Of a DNA stretch of 64,000 nt, positions 35,554 to 44,649 are shown piece by piece. A program made the position numbers and the translations under genes. Under the pieces are notes generated by a model. The model searched no databases, had not been told where the DNA came from, and saw only the letters and a list, made by a program, of their open reading frames with translations. The stretch covers positions 248,001 through 312,000 of the forward strand of contig JACPFU010000023.1 of assembly GCA_016182785.1 (NCBI GenBank), given 5' to 3'. Every line of letters begins with the position of its first letter. Position 1 is the first letter of the stretch. The stretch comes from Lysobacterales bacterium. Lineage in GTDB: Bacteria; Pseudomonadota; Gammaproteobacteria; Xanthomonadales; Ahniellaceae.

Positions 35554-37932
35554 ACCATCGACGCCAGCGCCTGGCCGGAAGCGTGATCCGGCCTCGCGCC
35601 GTTACTCGAAGCCGTTGGCGAACAGCGGGCGCTCGTCGGGTTGCAGGCGCAGCAGCGTGACGCGGTTGTCGGGGCCGTGGCCGACCACGATCTGGCCGCG
35701 CACGGCGTCGTAGCCGTAGTACTGCGCGCTGCCCTGGTCGGGGATCAGGCCGATGACCTGGTTCGCCGCGGGCACCGGGCCGGTGAGGCCGCCGACCGGG
35801 ATCAGCGCGGTGGCGCCGGCTTCGCTGATCGCGCCGTTGTCGAAATACTCGCTCTGCACCACCAGTCGCCCGTCCGGCAATGCATCGACGTTGCTGGCCC
35901 CGAACTGGTCGCCCGCCTGCGACCCGCGCAGCGTATTCGCGCCGCTGAGCATGCCGACGCTGGCGCTGTGGCCGGGCAGCCTGAGCACCGCACCGACATC
36001 GAGCGTTGCCCCGAGATCGAAGTCGGGACTGGTGGCGACGAAGCTGCCGTCGGCGAGTTCGCGCAGGTAGCTGCCGAGGTGATCGCCGGCACTGGCGCCG
36101 ATCATCGAATTGGCGGCGCTGACGGTACCGACGCGACCGCTGGTGCCCGACGCCCAGGTGACTGCGCCGACATCGGCGCTGGCCGCGTTGTCCCACTGAG
36201 GACTGCCGACCACGTAGTTGCCGTTGGCCAGCGCCAGCACGCGAGAGCCGATCGGGCTGCCGCTGGTGCCGACCAGCGCGTTCGCCGCCGAGATCGCGCC
36301 AGTGCAGCCGCTGGTGCCACTGCACCAGGCGACGCTGCCGACGTCGGCGGCGGCGCCGTTGTCCCAGAACTGGCTGTAGACCACATAGTTGCCGTTGGCG
36401 AGCGTGTAGGCGTAGCCGACGTTGTCGTTGGCGGTGCTGCCGACCAGGGAATTCGCGACGCTGACCGGGCCAATGATGCCGCTGCTGCCGTTGCCGAAGG
36501 TGGAAGCGCCGGCATTGACGATCGCGCCGTTGTCCCAGAGCGTGCTGCGCGCGACGTAGTTGCCGTTGGCGAGCGCGCTGACGCGGTCCTCGCCGACGCG
36601 ATCCATCGCGGTGCTGCCGTGCAGCGAATTGGCGGCGCCGACGACCCCGGAGAATGCCGCGGAGCCGTTGACCAGCGTCACCGCGCCGGCATCGGTCACG
36701 CCGCCGATATCGACGCGACCGCTGGCGACGACGTAGTTGCCGTTGGCGAGTGCGGTGGCGCCGGCGCTGCCAACCGCGTCCCCGGGCAGCGCGCCGATCA
36801 GCGAATTGGCCGGCGTGACGGCACCGATGCAGGCGGAGAGGCCCGAGCACCAGGTGACGGCTCCGACGTCGGCATCGGCGCCATTGTCGAAGGAATGGCT
36901 GACGATCAGGTAATGGCCGTTGGCGAGCGCGACCAGGCCACCGGAGCCGATGCGGCTGTCGGCGGTGGTGGCCACGCGCGAGTTGGCCGCGGAAACGTTG
37001 CCGACCAGGCCGCCGCTGCCACTGATGCGAGTGACGGCACCGGTGTTGATCGCGGCACCGTTGTCCCAGAACGGGCTGGCGATCACGGCGTCGCCGTTGG
37101 CCAGCAGCAGCACCGCGCCGCTGCCGACGCTGTCGTTCGCGCTGCTGCCGACGAGCGCGTTCGCGGCGGTGAGGGTGCCGGTGCGCCCGCTGTTGCCGTT
37201 GCACCAGATCACCGCGCCGACGTTGACCAGGGCGCCGTTGTCGAAGCCGCTGCTCGCCACCAGGTAGTGGCCGTTGGCGAGCGCGATCACCTGGCCGAGC
37301 TGCTGGAAGGCACTGGTGCCGATCAGCGAGTTCGCGGCGGAGATGGTGCCGTTGCAGCCGGTGCTGGCGTGGCACCACGTCACCGCGCCGGCGTTCTCGA
37401 TCGCACCGTTGTCGAAGTAGCGACTCTCGATCACGAAATGGCCATTGGCCAGCACGCGGACGCCGAAGTTGCCGACGCTGTCGTTCGCGCTGGCACCACG
37501 CAGCGTGCTGATCAGGGTGCCGTCGGGCGCGAACAGGTGCACAGCGCCGGCGCCGGCGGCGGGGATCGATGCCTGCGAGTCACGCACCACGATGTTGCCG
37601 TTCGGCAGCACCACCACGTCATCGCCGAACGCGACGCTGCCCGCTGGCGGCGTCAGTTCGATCTGCACCGCCTGCGCCTGCAGCGCAAGCCACGACAGCG
37701 GCAACAGCAGCCAGCGCGCGATGCGGGCTGCGACGACGGGAGCGGGGAGGGTCGAGCGCTTCGGATCGTTCATCGGCGGAGGTCTCGGACAGGGGCTGGC
37801 CTTGGCATCGGTGCGGCGGTGGTCATCACGCGAGCTTCACGAACAGCATACGCCGACGCGCCGAGAATCTTTCGACGCAACAGTTCGCAACCGCCGCGCA
37901 ATCCACGACCGCCGCCGCGGTGGCACTCACTA
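35554..37932. repeat. Second unit of the 2379-bp tandem duplication
   Basis: Begins with a copy of the 3' end of the DUF2189 gene (now a nonfunctional fragment: '...GATIDASAWPEA' without a gene in front), then the second paralogue. The upstream region of both paralogues shares a diverged box, 'cttcac...gcatacgc...gagaa.tttcgacgc.ac' at about 35457-35505 and 37835-37883. This is useful for mapping the promoter of each copy. Confidence 0.88.
35602..37773 (-). CDS. Secreted repeat protein, paralogue B, with LFANGFE tail
   Basis: Second copy of the 723-residue secreted repeat protein, with the same signal peptide region, repeat number and tail LFANGFE. Same-length alignment with paralogue A is possible across the full sequence, with substitutions mainly at loops. 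Conserved parts include 'LTPPAGSVAFGDDVVVLPNG', 'SALANGNYVARSTLWDNGAI' and 'GVTDAGAVTLVNGSAAFSG'. The latter is identical in both copies, suggesting either recent duplication or gene conversion. The function is unknown; the repeats and export signal suggest a surface protein. Confidence 0.8.
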   Translation of the reverse strand: MNDPKRSTLPAPVVAARIARWLLLPLSWLALQAQAVQIELTPPAGSVAFGDDVVVLPNGNIVVRDSQASIPAAGAGAVHLFAPDGTLISTLRGASANDSVGNFGVRVLANGHFVIESRYFDNGAIENAGAVTWCHASTGCNGTISAANSLIGTSAFQQLGQVIALANGHYLVASSGFDNGALVNVGAVIWCNGNSGRTGTLTAANALVGSSANDSVGSGAVLLLANGDAVIASPFWDNGAAINTGAVTRISGSGGLVGNVSAANSRVATTADSRIGSGGLVALANGHYLIVSHSFDNGADADVGAVTWCSGLSACIGAVTPANSLIGALPGDAVGSAGATALANGNYVVASGRVDIGGVTDAGAVTLVNGSAAFSGVVGAANSLHGSTAMDRVGEDRVSALANGNYVARSTLWDNGAIVNAGASTFGNGSSGIIGPVSVANSLVGSTANDNVGYAYTLANGNYVVYSQFWDNGAAADVGSVAWCSGTSGCTGAISAANALVGTSGSPIGSRVLALANGNYVVGSPQWDNAASADVGAVTWASGTSGRVGTVSAANSMIGASAGDHLGSYLRELADGSFVATSPDFDLGATLDVGAVLRLPGHSASVGMLSGANTLRGSQAGDQFGASNVDALPDGRLVVQSEYFDNGAISEAGATALIPVGGLTGPVPAANQVIGLIPDQGSAQYYGYDAVRGQIVVGHGPDNRVTLLRLQPDERPLFANGFE

Positions 37933-37959
37933 GACTGCTGTTCGGGTGCAGAGGTGCAG

Positions 37960-40824
37960 ATGGCTCGACGCAGTCACGGACGCGCATGGTGGGGATGGCT
38001 GCTGCTGCTTGCCGGCGCGGTCGTTCACGCACAGCAGTTGCTGGCGGTGAAGTTTCAGCCGGACCTGCGCGTCTATCCGCAGTTCTTTTCGCTGGTCCAG
38101 GGCGTCGAGGGCGATCTGCTGGTCGGTGGCATGGACGGTGTGCTGCGGTTCGACGGCGGGCGCTGGCACTGGCTGGCGATGCCGCGACCCGGCGCCGTGC
38201 GCGCGCTGGCGGCTTCCGCGGACGGCCGCATCTGGGTGGGTGCGACCAACGGCTTTGGCTACATCGAGCGCAGCGACAGCGGTCGCGAGCGCTATGTCGA
38301 TGTCTCGGCGCAGTTCGCCGACGACCTGCAGGGACGCCGCTTTGCCGATGTCTGGGAAGTGGTCGAGGTCGGCGACACCGTGTACTTCCGCGCCCTCTAC
38401 GACGTGTTCGCGGTCGGCAGGGACGGTCGGCGTCGCGGCTTCTGGCACCACCCGGGGCGCTTTGGCGGCATCGCCTCGGTTGGCGGCGAACTCTGGCTGC
38501 AGTGGCGCGGGCAGGGGCTCAAGGTGCTGCGCGGACAGGACTTCGAACTGCTGCCCGGCGGCGAGCGCTTCGCCGAGGCGCTGATCTACAACCTGCTGTC
38601 GCTGTCCGATGGTCGCGTGCTGCTGCATGACGTGCGGCCCTCGCTGTGGCTGTGGCAGGACGGCACCTTCGTCGACCACACCACGCCGGAACTCGCGCGC
38701 GATCTCGCCGAGGCCGGCCGCGGCGCGCTGTTCGACGAAACCCATGTGGTGCTCGCGGCCGCGGACGGCGCGCTGCGCGTGCTCGACTTCGCTGGCGGCC
38801 AGATCGAGCGCGTGCCGCTGGGCAACAGTTATCTGGCCGACGTGATCCGCGCGCACGATGGCAGCGTGCTCGCGCTCGACGTGTCCGGCGTCTCGCGTCT
38901 GGACTGGCCACCGAGTTGGCGACGGCTCGATGCCGGCGCCGATGCCGTGAGCGGGGTCTACGCGTTGAACCGGTCCGCGGGCGTGCTCTACGCCAGCACC
39001 TGGGGCGGGGTGTTCGCGCACACGCCGGGCACCGGTGATGGCGTGCAGTCGGTGCTGCCCGCTGGCGCCGCCGACGTCGAGTACTGGGGCGTGCACGGCG
39101 ACGGGGACGACCTGCTGGTTGCATCGTCGAAGCAGTTGTTCCGACTGCGTGCCGAGGCCATGACGCCGCTGTCCGACGATGGTCTGTATCCGCGCCAGTT
39201 CCTGCCCGATCCGCTCGATCCCGCGCTGCTGTGGATCGGCACCGAGCACGGCCCGGCACTGTTCGCGAAGGTCGATGGCGAATGGCGGCTGCGACTGCAG
39301 CAGTCGTCCCCGGGCTGGCAGATCCTGTCGATGCATGCGTTTGCCGGTTCGATCTGGCTCGGCTCCAGCGACCGCGGCGTGCATCGGCTGCGACGCGACG
39401 CTGTCGATCCCGGCGCCTGGCACTTCGAACCGGTCGGTGCAGCGTCGGGCCTGCCGAGCAACGAGGAGGTGCCGGCCCTGGTCTCGATGTTCGATGGCGC
39501 GTTGTACGTGAGCCTGGCGCGCGGCCTGTATCGCGGCGACGGCGAGCGCTTCCGCAGCGACGATGCGCAGGGTCTGGCCGCCTTGCTCGACGAGAACGAA
39601 CAGGTCCTGTTTCGCACCGGCGACGATGGCATCGTCTGGGCGTTCAGCTACCACAGCGTGTACCGGCACGACGCCACGCGCGGGTGGTCGCTGGTGTTGC
39701 TCGGCGGCGTGCACACCGGCGCCGTCTTCGACCTGCTGCCGATCGCGCAGGATGCCGCCTTCATCGGCAGCGAAGCCGGCCTGCTGCGCTATGCGCCGAT
39801 GCCGACCGCGGCGCGTGCGATGCCCGCGACGGTGCGGCCGCGCATCAGCGCCGCACGCGTGCTGCATGGTCGCGCGGCGCCGATCGACCTGCCGCTGGAC
39901 CGTCCGGCGCGGGTGCAGCTCAACGGCGGCAGCGTGGAATTCGAGTTTGCCTACCCGCGCCTGGATGGCGTCGGGGTCAGCGAATTCCAGTTCACCATCG
40001 ACCCCGACGGACGCACCTGGTCGCCGTGGCGCAACCGCGCCAGCGCCGCGTTCTTCGCGCTGGCGCCGGGCGACTACCGCCTGCGCCTGCGCGCGCGCAG
40101 CCGCTACGGCGTCGCTGCCGAGGCAGATGCGTTCGAGTTCACCATCGTGCCGCGCTGGTACCAGCGCGCCTGGGTGCTTCCGCTCGCCATCGTGCTGCTG
40201 ACCGGGCTGTTGGCACTGGCACTGGTGCAACGCCAGCGGCTCAAGGTGCGGCGCCTGCGTGCGAGCAATCGCGCGCTCGATGCCGAGGTGCAGGCACGCA
40301 CGCGCGAGCTGCAGCATGCCAACGAGCAGCTGCGCGGGCTGGCGCAAAGCGATGGCCTGACCGGGCTCGCCAACCGCCGCCACTTCGATGCCGAGCTGGC
40401 GCGGCTGTCGGCCGAGGCCAGTGCCGAGGCGCGTCCGCTCAGCCTGCTGTTCGCCGACGTCGATCACTTCAAGGCCTACAACGACGACCGCGGCCACCAG
40501 GCCGGGGATGACGTGCTGCGTGCGGTCGCGCGCCTGCTGCGCGAAGCGGTGGCGCCGACGGTGCTGGTCGCGCGCTACGGCGGCGAGGAGTTCGCGCTGG
40601 TCGCCGCCGGTCTCGATGCAGCGGCTGCCGGGCAACTGGCCGAACGCATCCGCGCCACGGTCGCCGCGGCGATGGCGGGCGTCACCATCAGCATCGGCAT
40701 CGCCACACGCCCGGGTGCGGGCAACGAATCGGCTGCAGCGCTGATCGCGCGCGCCGATGCGGCGCTGTATCGCGCCAAGCACCGTGGCCGCAATCGCGTC
40801 GAAGCGGCTGCAGACGCCGCCTGA
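37960..40824 (+). CDS. Beta-propeller sensor diguanylate cyclase
   Basis: Membrane protein of 954 residues. After a signal peptide (1-24) comes a periplasmic region with two-component-regulator beta-propeller repeats (about 30-600), then a Y_Y_Y-type beta-sandwich (about 640-700, 'GVSEFQFTIDPDGRTWSPWR'), a transmembrane helix (about 708-730), a short coiled coil, and a GGDEF domain. The signature is GGEEF at 874-878, and 'FADVDHFKAYND' supplies the metal and substrate residues, so it should make c-di-GMP from GTP. No RxxD inhibitory site is seen at the usual place. The long open frame upstream of 37960 lies antisense to paralogue B. Confidence 0.88.
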   Translation: MARRSHGRAWWGWLLLLAGAVVHAQQLLAVKFQPDLRVYPQFFSLVQGVEGDLLVGGMDGVLRFDGGRWHWLAMPRPGAVRALAASADGRIWVGATNGFGYIERSDSGRERYVDVSAQFADDLQGRRFADVWEVVEVGDTVYFRALYDVFAVGRDGRRRGFWHHPGRFGGIASVGGELWLQWRGQGLKVLRGQDFELLPGGERFAEALIYNLLSLSDGRVLLHDVRPSLWLWQDGTFVDHTTPELARDLAEAGRGALFDETHVVLAAADGALRVLDFAGGQIERVPLGNSYLADVIRAHDGSVLALDVSGVSRLDWPPSWRRLDAGADAVSGVYALNRSAGVLYASTWGGVFAHTPGTGDGVQSVLPAGAADVEYWGVHGDGDDLLVASSKQLFRLRAEAMTPLSDDGLYPRQFLPDPLDPALLWIGTEHGPALFAKVDGEWRLRLQQSSPGWQILSMHAFAGSIWLGSSDRGVHRLRRDAVDPGAWHFEPVGAASGLPSNEEVPALVSMFDGALYVSLARGLYRGDGERFRSDDAQGLAALLDENEQVLFRTGDDGIVWAFSYHSVYRHDATRGWSLVLLGGVHTGAVFDLLPIAQDAAFIGSEAGLLRYAPMPTAARAMPATVRPRISAARVLHGRAAPIDLPLDRPARVQLNGGSVEFEFAYPRLDGVGVSEFQFTIDPDGRTWSPWRNRASAAFFALAPGDYRLRLRARSRYGVAAEADAFEFTIVPRWYQRAWVLPLAIVLLTGLLALALVQRQRLKVRRLRASNRALDAEVQARTRELQHANEQLRGLAQSDGLTGLANRRHFDAELARLSAEASAEARPLSLLFADVDHFKAYNDDRGHQAGDDVLRAVARLLREAVAPTVLVARYGGEEFALVAAGLDAAAAGQLAERIRATVAAAMAGVTISIGIATRPGAGNESAAALIARADAALYRAKHRGRNRVEAAADAA

Positions 40825-40827
40825 ACC

Positions 40828-40977
40828 TCAGCCGGGGACGCGTTCGGCATTGCCGGCAAGGCGCGACCACAGCGCATTCGCGGCGAGCTCGATCGCGAGC
40901 TTGGTGGCTGCGAACAACAGCAGGATGGCGCGCGGCTCGGCCGCGGACAGCGCCAGGAAGCCGCCGCCGAGCACCCA
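40828..40977 (-). pseudogene. 3' remnant of a DUF6498-like gene
   Basis: Reading leftwards from about 40977 to a stop at 40828, the frame encodes 'VLGGGFLALSAAEPRAILLL', then 'FAATKLAIELAANALW'. This is a close match to the last 50 residues of the intact protein encoded at 42141-42725 ('VLVGGFLALSAADPRLILLL'). It has no start and is cut off where the sequence changes at about 40978. The intact copy and the fragment flank the secreted cohesin-like gene, on the same strand. It is best explained as a truncated duplicate. Confidence 0.8.
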
Positions 40978-41067
40978 TCAAACCGCTGAAATGCTCTGCA
41001 ATCAGGCCCCGATCACGACCAAGCCGAGCCAAACCGACGCTTGCGCCGTCGCTGGCCATCATGCAGG

Positions 41068-41121
41068 CTGCCCCGACAGGGCGTTTGAATTTCCTTGCCT
41101 GATGGAAATGCAAAGGGGCAG
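41068..41121 (+). promoter_or_regulatory. Nested hairpin in the leader of the cohesin-like gene
   Basis: An outer inverted repeat CTGCCCC (41068-41074) / GGGGCAG (41115-41121) encloses an inner one ATTTCC (41089-41094) / GGAAAT (41104-41109) with a 9-base loop. The structure lies 48 bp before the start codon of the secreted protein at 41170. No T-run follows. It could be a leader element or a relic of the duplication boundary. Confidence 0.35.
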
Positions 41122-41169
41122 TGCCATGCACGCTATTGATCTTGTCTGCAGAATCTAGGAGCGTTTCCC

Positions 41170-42039
41170 ATGCGAATGTGTTTTCGCGTCGCCGCAGCAA
41201 ATCTATTCGCGATCTGTGTGCTGTGCAGCGGGTCTGGCGCGTCCATCGCTCAAGCCGTCGGCGTCACCAACGGCAACACCCGCCTAGCCTTCGGCAGTCC
41301 CGCTCCCATCTACGTCACCTTTGCTTCCGGAGCGACGCCGGTGGTCTCGTATTCCCTCACCGTGTCGTACATGCCGATCATGTTCGGCACGCCGACCGTG
41401 TCGATGTGCTTTGCCAACGCGAATTGCACAGTGGACGCAGGGGCCGGGACGATCAGTGTCGTCCGCACGAATCCAGTACCCATCGCACTGCAATCCGAGA
41501 ATGGATGTTTGCTCGTTTTCACGACCACTGGGTACGGCCAGATGGGCTCATTCCCGCTGGCGATCAGCAATGCGCAGGCAACCGACCCGAACGGCAATCC
41601 GGTCACGCTCGGTACCCAGGACGGCAGTATCGGCATCATCAGCGGCGGCGGCGAACCACCGCAACTGTCCTACTTGCCGCAGTTTGACGCCGACTGCGCG
41701 ACCGACCCGGTTGCCGAAGTGCACTTTGCGGATGCGCCGGATCCCACGAATGCGGAGATCAATCTCGCGGTCACGCCGGGCAGCCCGTCGGCGGAGCCGG
41801 TGCTGCTGGCGTGCACGGCGCCATCGGGTATCAGCATCGTCTCTGGCGGCAACCAAATGCTGCAGGGTGCTGCGATCGCCAACCCGATTGCCCTGCGTTG
41901 CGATACCTCGTCGCCGCAGACCCGAACTCTGATCTGCACCGAAACCACGTCCAACGGACGCTGGTTCCGACACTGGGACCTCGCCTGCGCTGGACCGCTG
42001 TTCATCGACGGATTCGAGGGTGGTACTGCCCAGCCCTGA
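41170..42039 (+). CDS. Secreted cohesin-like protein with FIDGFE tail
   Basis: Exported protein of 289 residues with a signal peptide (to about 29, ending ASIAQA). The segment between about 35 and 160 resembles a cohesin domain: 'VSYSLTVSYMPIMFG', 'PLAISNAQATDPNGNPVTLG' and 'TQDGSIGI'. A second half with several cysteines has no clear family. The C-terminus reads LFIDGFEGGTAQP, i.e. the shared tail with a few residues after it. Its base composition is lower in GC than the neighbours, suggesting recent acquisition. It lies between the DUF6498 fragment and the intact DUF6498 gene. Confidence 0.7.
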   Translation: MRMCFRVAAANLFAICVLCSGSGASIAQAVGVTNGNTRLAFGSPAPIYVTFASGATPVVSYSLTVSYMPIMFGTPTVSMCFANANCTVDAGAGTISVVRTNPVPIALQSENGCLLVFTTTGYGQMGSFPLAISNAQATDPNGNPVTLGTQDGSIGIISGGGEPPQLSYLPQFDADCATDPVAEVHFADAPDPTNAEINLAVTPGSPSAEPVLLACTAPSGISIVSGGNQMLQGAAIANPIALRCDTSSPQTRTLICTETTSNGRWFRHWDLACAGPLFIDGFEGGTAQP

Positions 42040-42140
42040 ACACCGATCCGCACGAAGTCACCCGGCGCATGCCGGAACTCGGACTCGTCGGTATCGGAGG
42101 TCATCGCGTGGTGCTGGCCGCGGCGGTCGTGGCCTGAAGC

Positions 42141-42725
42141 TCAGGTCGCCGGCTTGGCGGCGGCAGCGCCCGAGAAATGCGTCCACAGTGCTGCGGCGAT
42201 CAGTTCGATCATGAGTTTGAGCACGGCGAACAGCAGCAGGATCAGGCGCGGATCGGCCGCGGACAGGGCCAGGAACCCACCGACCAGCACGATCGCGTGC
42301 AGCACCAGCACGCGCGCGTAGGGCTCGGCCATCAGCCGGCCGCTGCTGCTGCGCGCGGCCGCGCCGCTGTGCTGCCAGTTCCGGAAACCTTGCCATTGCA
42401 GCAGCACGACCGTCGCCGCCGACAGCCACCAGCCCGCGGCAGGTTCGCGGAAGCCGCCGCTGACGAGGCCGAAGAACGCCAGCACCAGGATCCCGTGCAC
42501 GCTGGTGAAGATGCCGTAATGCATCGCGAAGAACTGGCTCATCGGGAACGGCTGTCGCGGCTCCGGCCGCAACTGCTCGACCGCACGCAGGCGCCGGTAC
42601 TGGAACCAGCCGGTGCAGGCGTTCTCGAACCAGTACAGCCCGAGCACCGGGAACACGCCCCACCAGCCGAGCCAGATCGGCACCAGCGCGGCGAGGTTCC
42701 AGAACAGGATCAGCAGGTAGGCCAT
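42141..42725 (-). CDS. DUF6498-like integral membrane protein
   Basis: Membrane protein of 194 residues with about five hydrophobic helices. The N-terminal 'NLAALVPIWLGWWGVFPVLG', 'YWFENACTGWFQYRR' and 'FFAMHYGIFTSVHGILVLAF' match the DUF6498 type of uncharacterised membrane proteins. The start at 42725 is preferred; the longer frame has a non-helical leader. The last 50 residues are duplicated in the fragment at 40828-40977. Confidence 0.7.
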   Translation of the reverse strand: MAYLLILFWNLAALVPIWLGWWGVFPVLGLYWFENACTGWFQYRRLRAVEQLRPEPRQPFPMSQFFAMHYGIFTSVHGILVLAFFGLVSGGFREPAAGWWLSAATVVLLQWQGFRNWQHSGAAARSSSGRLMAEPYARVLVLHAIVLVGGFLALSAADPRLILLLFAVLKLMIELIAAALWTHFSGAAAAKPAT

Positions 42726-42887
42726 GATCACGCATGGTACCGATGGCCGGCAGGCAGCCGCCGGATGACGTGACGGCCACCACGATCCGTTGCCGCGCGC
42801 AGGCCTACCGCGCCCCGGCTTGACCGGCGTCAATGGCGGCGGTGTCGGCACTGCCTAGGCTCGCCACAGCGATTGTGGAGAAATGTC

Positions 42888-44561
42888 ATGGGCAAGCTAC
42901 GGGGACGGATCGCGCTGGTCGCGATGCTGGCGATGGGTTGGGCGCTGTCGGCGGCGGCGCAGACGCCGATTCCGATGACGCAGACCGATTTCCACGTGCC
43001 CGGCACCCAGATCGGCAACATGCCGCTCGCCAATCTGCGCTCCGCCAGCGAGTGTGCGAGCTGCCACGGCAACTTCAACGCCGCGGCCGAGCCCTCGGCG
43101 ACCTGGGCCGGCAGCCTGATGGCGCTCGGCGGCAAGGACCCGCTGTTCTACGCGCAGATGACCACTGCCAACCAGGACGTGGCCAACGTCGGCAGCTTCT
43201 GCCTGCGCTGCCACGTGCCGGTCGCGGTGGTGACCGGGCATGTCGCGCAGGCGAACGGCAGCACGCTCGATGCCCGCGACAAGGAAGGCGTGACCTGCCA
43301 CTTCTGCCACAGCATGGTCGATCCGAACTACCAGGCCGGCGTCAGTCCGCCGGAAGATCAGGCCGTGCTCGCGGCGCTGGCAGCGGTGCCGAACTACGCC
43401 GCGAACGCGATGTTCGTGCTCGATCCGCAGGGTCGCCGGCGCGGGCCGCGCAGCGACCACGCGGCGTCGCACGAGTTGCTGGTCTCGCCGTTCCTGCGCG
43501 AGGCCAAGCTCTGCGGCACCTGCCACGACGTCGGCAATGTCGCGGTGTCGAAGCAGGGCGACGGCACCTACCAGTACAACCTGCTCAACACCGAATCGCC
43601 GAGCCACGATCCGTGGCAGCAGTTCCCGCTCGAGCGCACCTACACCGAGTGGAAACTCTCGGCGTTTGCCGCCGGCGGCGTGGATCTGGGCGACCGCTTC
43701 GGCGGCAACCGCAGCCCGGTCGTCGCCACCTGCCAGGACTGCCACATGCCGACCGTGGCGGCCAAGGCCTGCTTCTTCGGCCCGGATCGCAACGACATGG
43801 CCACGCACGACTTCGCCGGTGCCGCGGTGCCCTCGCTCGATCTGATCGCGGCCTACACCGTCGGCGACCCGGACGTGGACCCGGCGCACGTCGCCGCCGG
43901 TCGCGCCAAGGCGCTGTCGATGCTGCAGCGCGCGGCGACGGTCGAACTGTCGCGCGACGGTGCCGACGTGGTCGCACGCGTCATCAACCAGTCCGGCCAC
44001 AAGCTGCCGACCGGGCACATCGAAGGCCGTCGCGTCTGGTTGAACCTCAAGTTCTACGACATCAACGACACCCTGCTGCTCGAACGCGGCCACTACGACA
44101 GCGGCACCGCGCACCTGGACGAGGCCACCACCACGGTCTACGAAATGCAGGTGGCGCTGAGCGCCGGCGCCGCCGCCGCCACCGGCCTGCCGGCCGGCGT
44201 CACCACGCACATGGCGCTGGCCGACACCATCGCCAAGGACACCCGCATTCCGCCGCGCGGCTTCAACACCACCACTTTTGCGAACGCCGGCGCGCCGGTG
44301 GTCGGCATCAGCTACGGCGACGGCGAGTACTGGCACGAGCAGCACGTCGCCCTGCCGGCGAATACCGCGCGCGTGGTCGCAACGCTCTACTACCAGTCGC
44401 TGACCCGCCACTACATCGAGGCGCTGCGCGACGGGAATGTCACCGACAGCTGGGGCACCACGCTGCACTCGCTGTGGCAGGCCACCGGCCGCGGCGCGCC
44501 GATCGAGATGACCACGGCGACACTGGAGCTGGAGCGCGTGTTCGCCGACAGCTTCGAGTAA
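42888..44561 (+). CDS. Five-haem cytochrome c with FADSFE tail
   Basis: Exported protein of 557 residues with a signal peptide (to about 24). It contains five CxxCH haem-binding motifs: CASCH (56-60), CLRCH (105-109), CHFCH (137-141), CGTCH (near 212) and CQDCH (near 285). Such proteins carry electrons in the periplasm or outer membrane. The C-terminal 250 residues have a beta-rich domain ('VARVINQSGHKLPTGHIEGR', typical of multihaem proteins of the cytochrome c554-like group). The last residues are VFADSFE, the shared tail. A ribosome site GTGGAG precedes 42888, so that start is taken over the TTG at 42873. Confidence 0.85.
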   Translation: MGKLRGRIALVAMLAMGWALSAAAQTPIPMTQTDFHVPGTQIGNMPLANLRSASECASCHGNFNAAAEPSATWAGSLMALGGKDPLFYAQMTTANQDVANVGSFCLRCHVPVAVVTGHVAQANGSTLDARDKEGVTCHFCHSMVDPNYQAGVSPPEDQAVLAALAAVPNYAANAMFVLDPQGRRRGPRSDHAASHELLVSPFLREAKLCGTCHDVGNVAVSKQGDGTYQYNLLNTESPSHDPWQQFPLERTYTEWKLSAFAAGGVDLGDRFGGNRSPVVATCQDCHMPTVAAKACFFGPDRNDMATHDFAGAAVPSLDLIAAYTVGDPDVDPAHVAAGRAKALSMLQRAATVELSRDGADVVARVINQSGHKLPTGHIEGRRVWLNLKFYDINDTLLLERGHYDSGTAHLDEATTTVYEMQVALSAGAAAATGLPAGVTTHMALADTIAKDTRIPPRGFNTTTFANAGAPVVGISYGDGEYWHEQHVALPANTARVVATLYYQSLTRHYIEALRDGNVTDSWGTTLHSLWQATGRGAPIEMTTATLELERVFADSFE

Positions 44562-44649
44562 CCGCGGGTTCGAGCGCGATTGACCGATGTCAACGCCCCG
44601 CAACCGGGGCGAGTGCAAGCTGCGCCCGAGCTCAGCCCGGGAGACGGTC

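Noticed and set aside
33175-37932. The internal repeats of the 723-residue genes considered as a CRISPR array
   Set aside because: The units are about 170-177 bp long, imperfect and translated. They show no short palindromic repeats with unique spacers.
37930-40782. A 950-codon frame antisense to the diguanylate cyclase
   Set aside because: No recognisable domain; it is a shadow of the sense gene.
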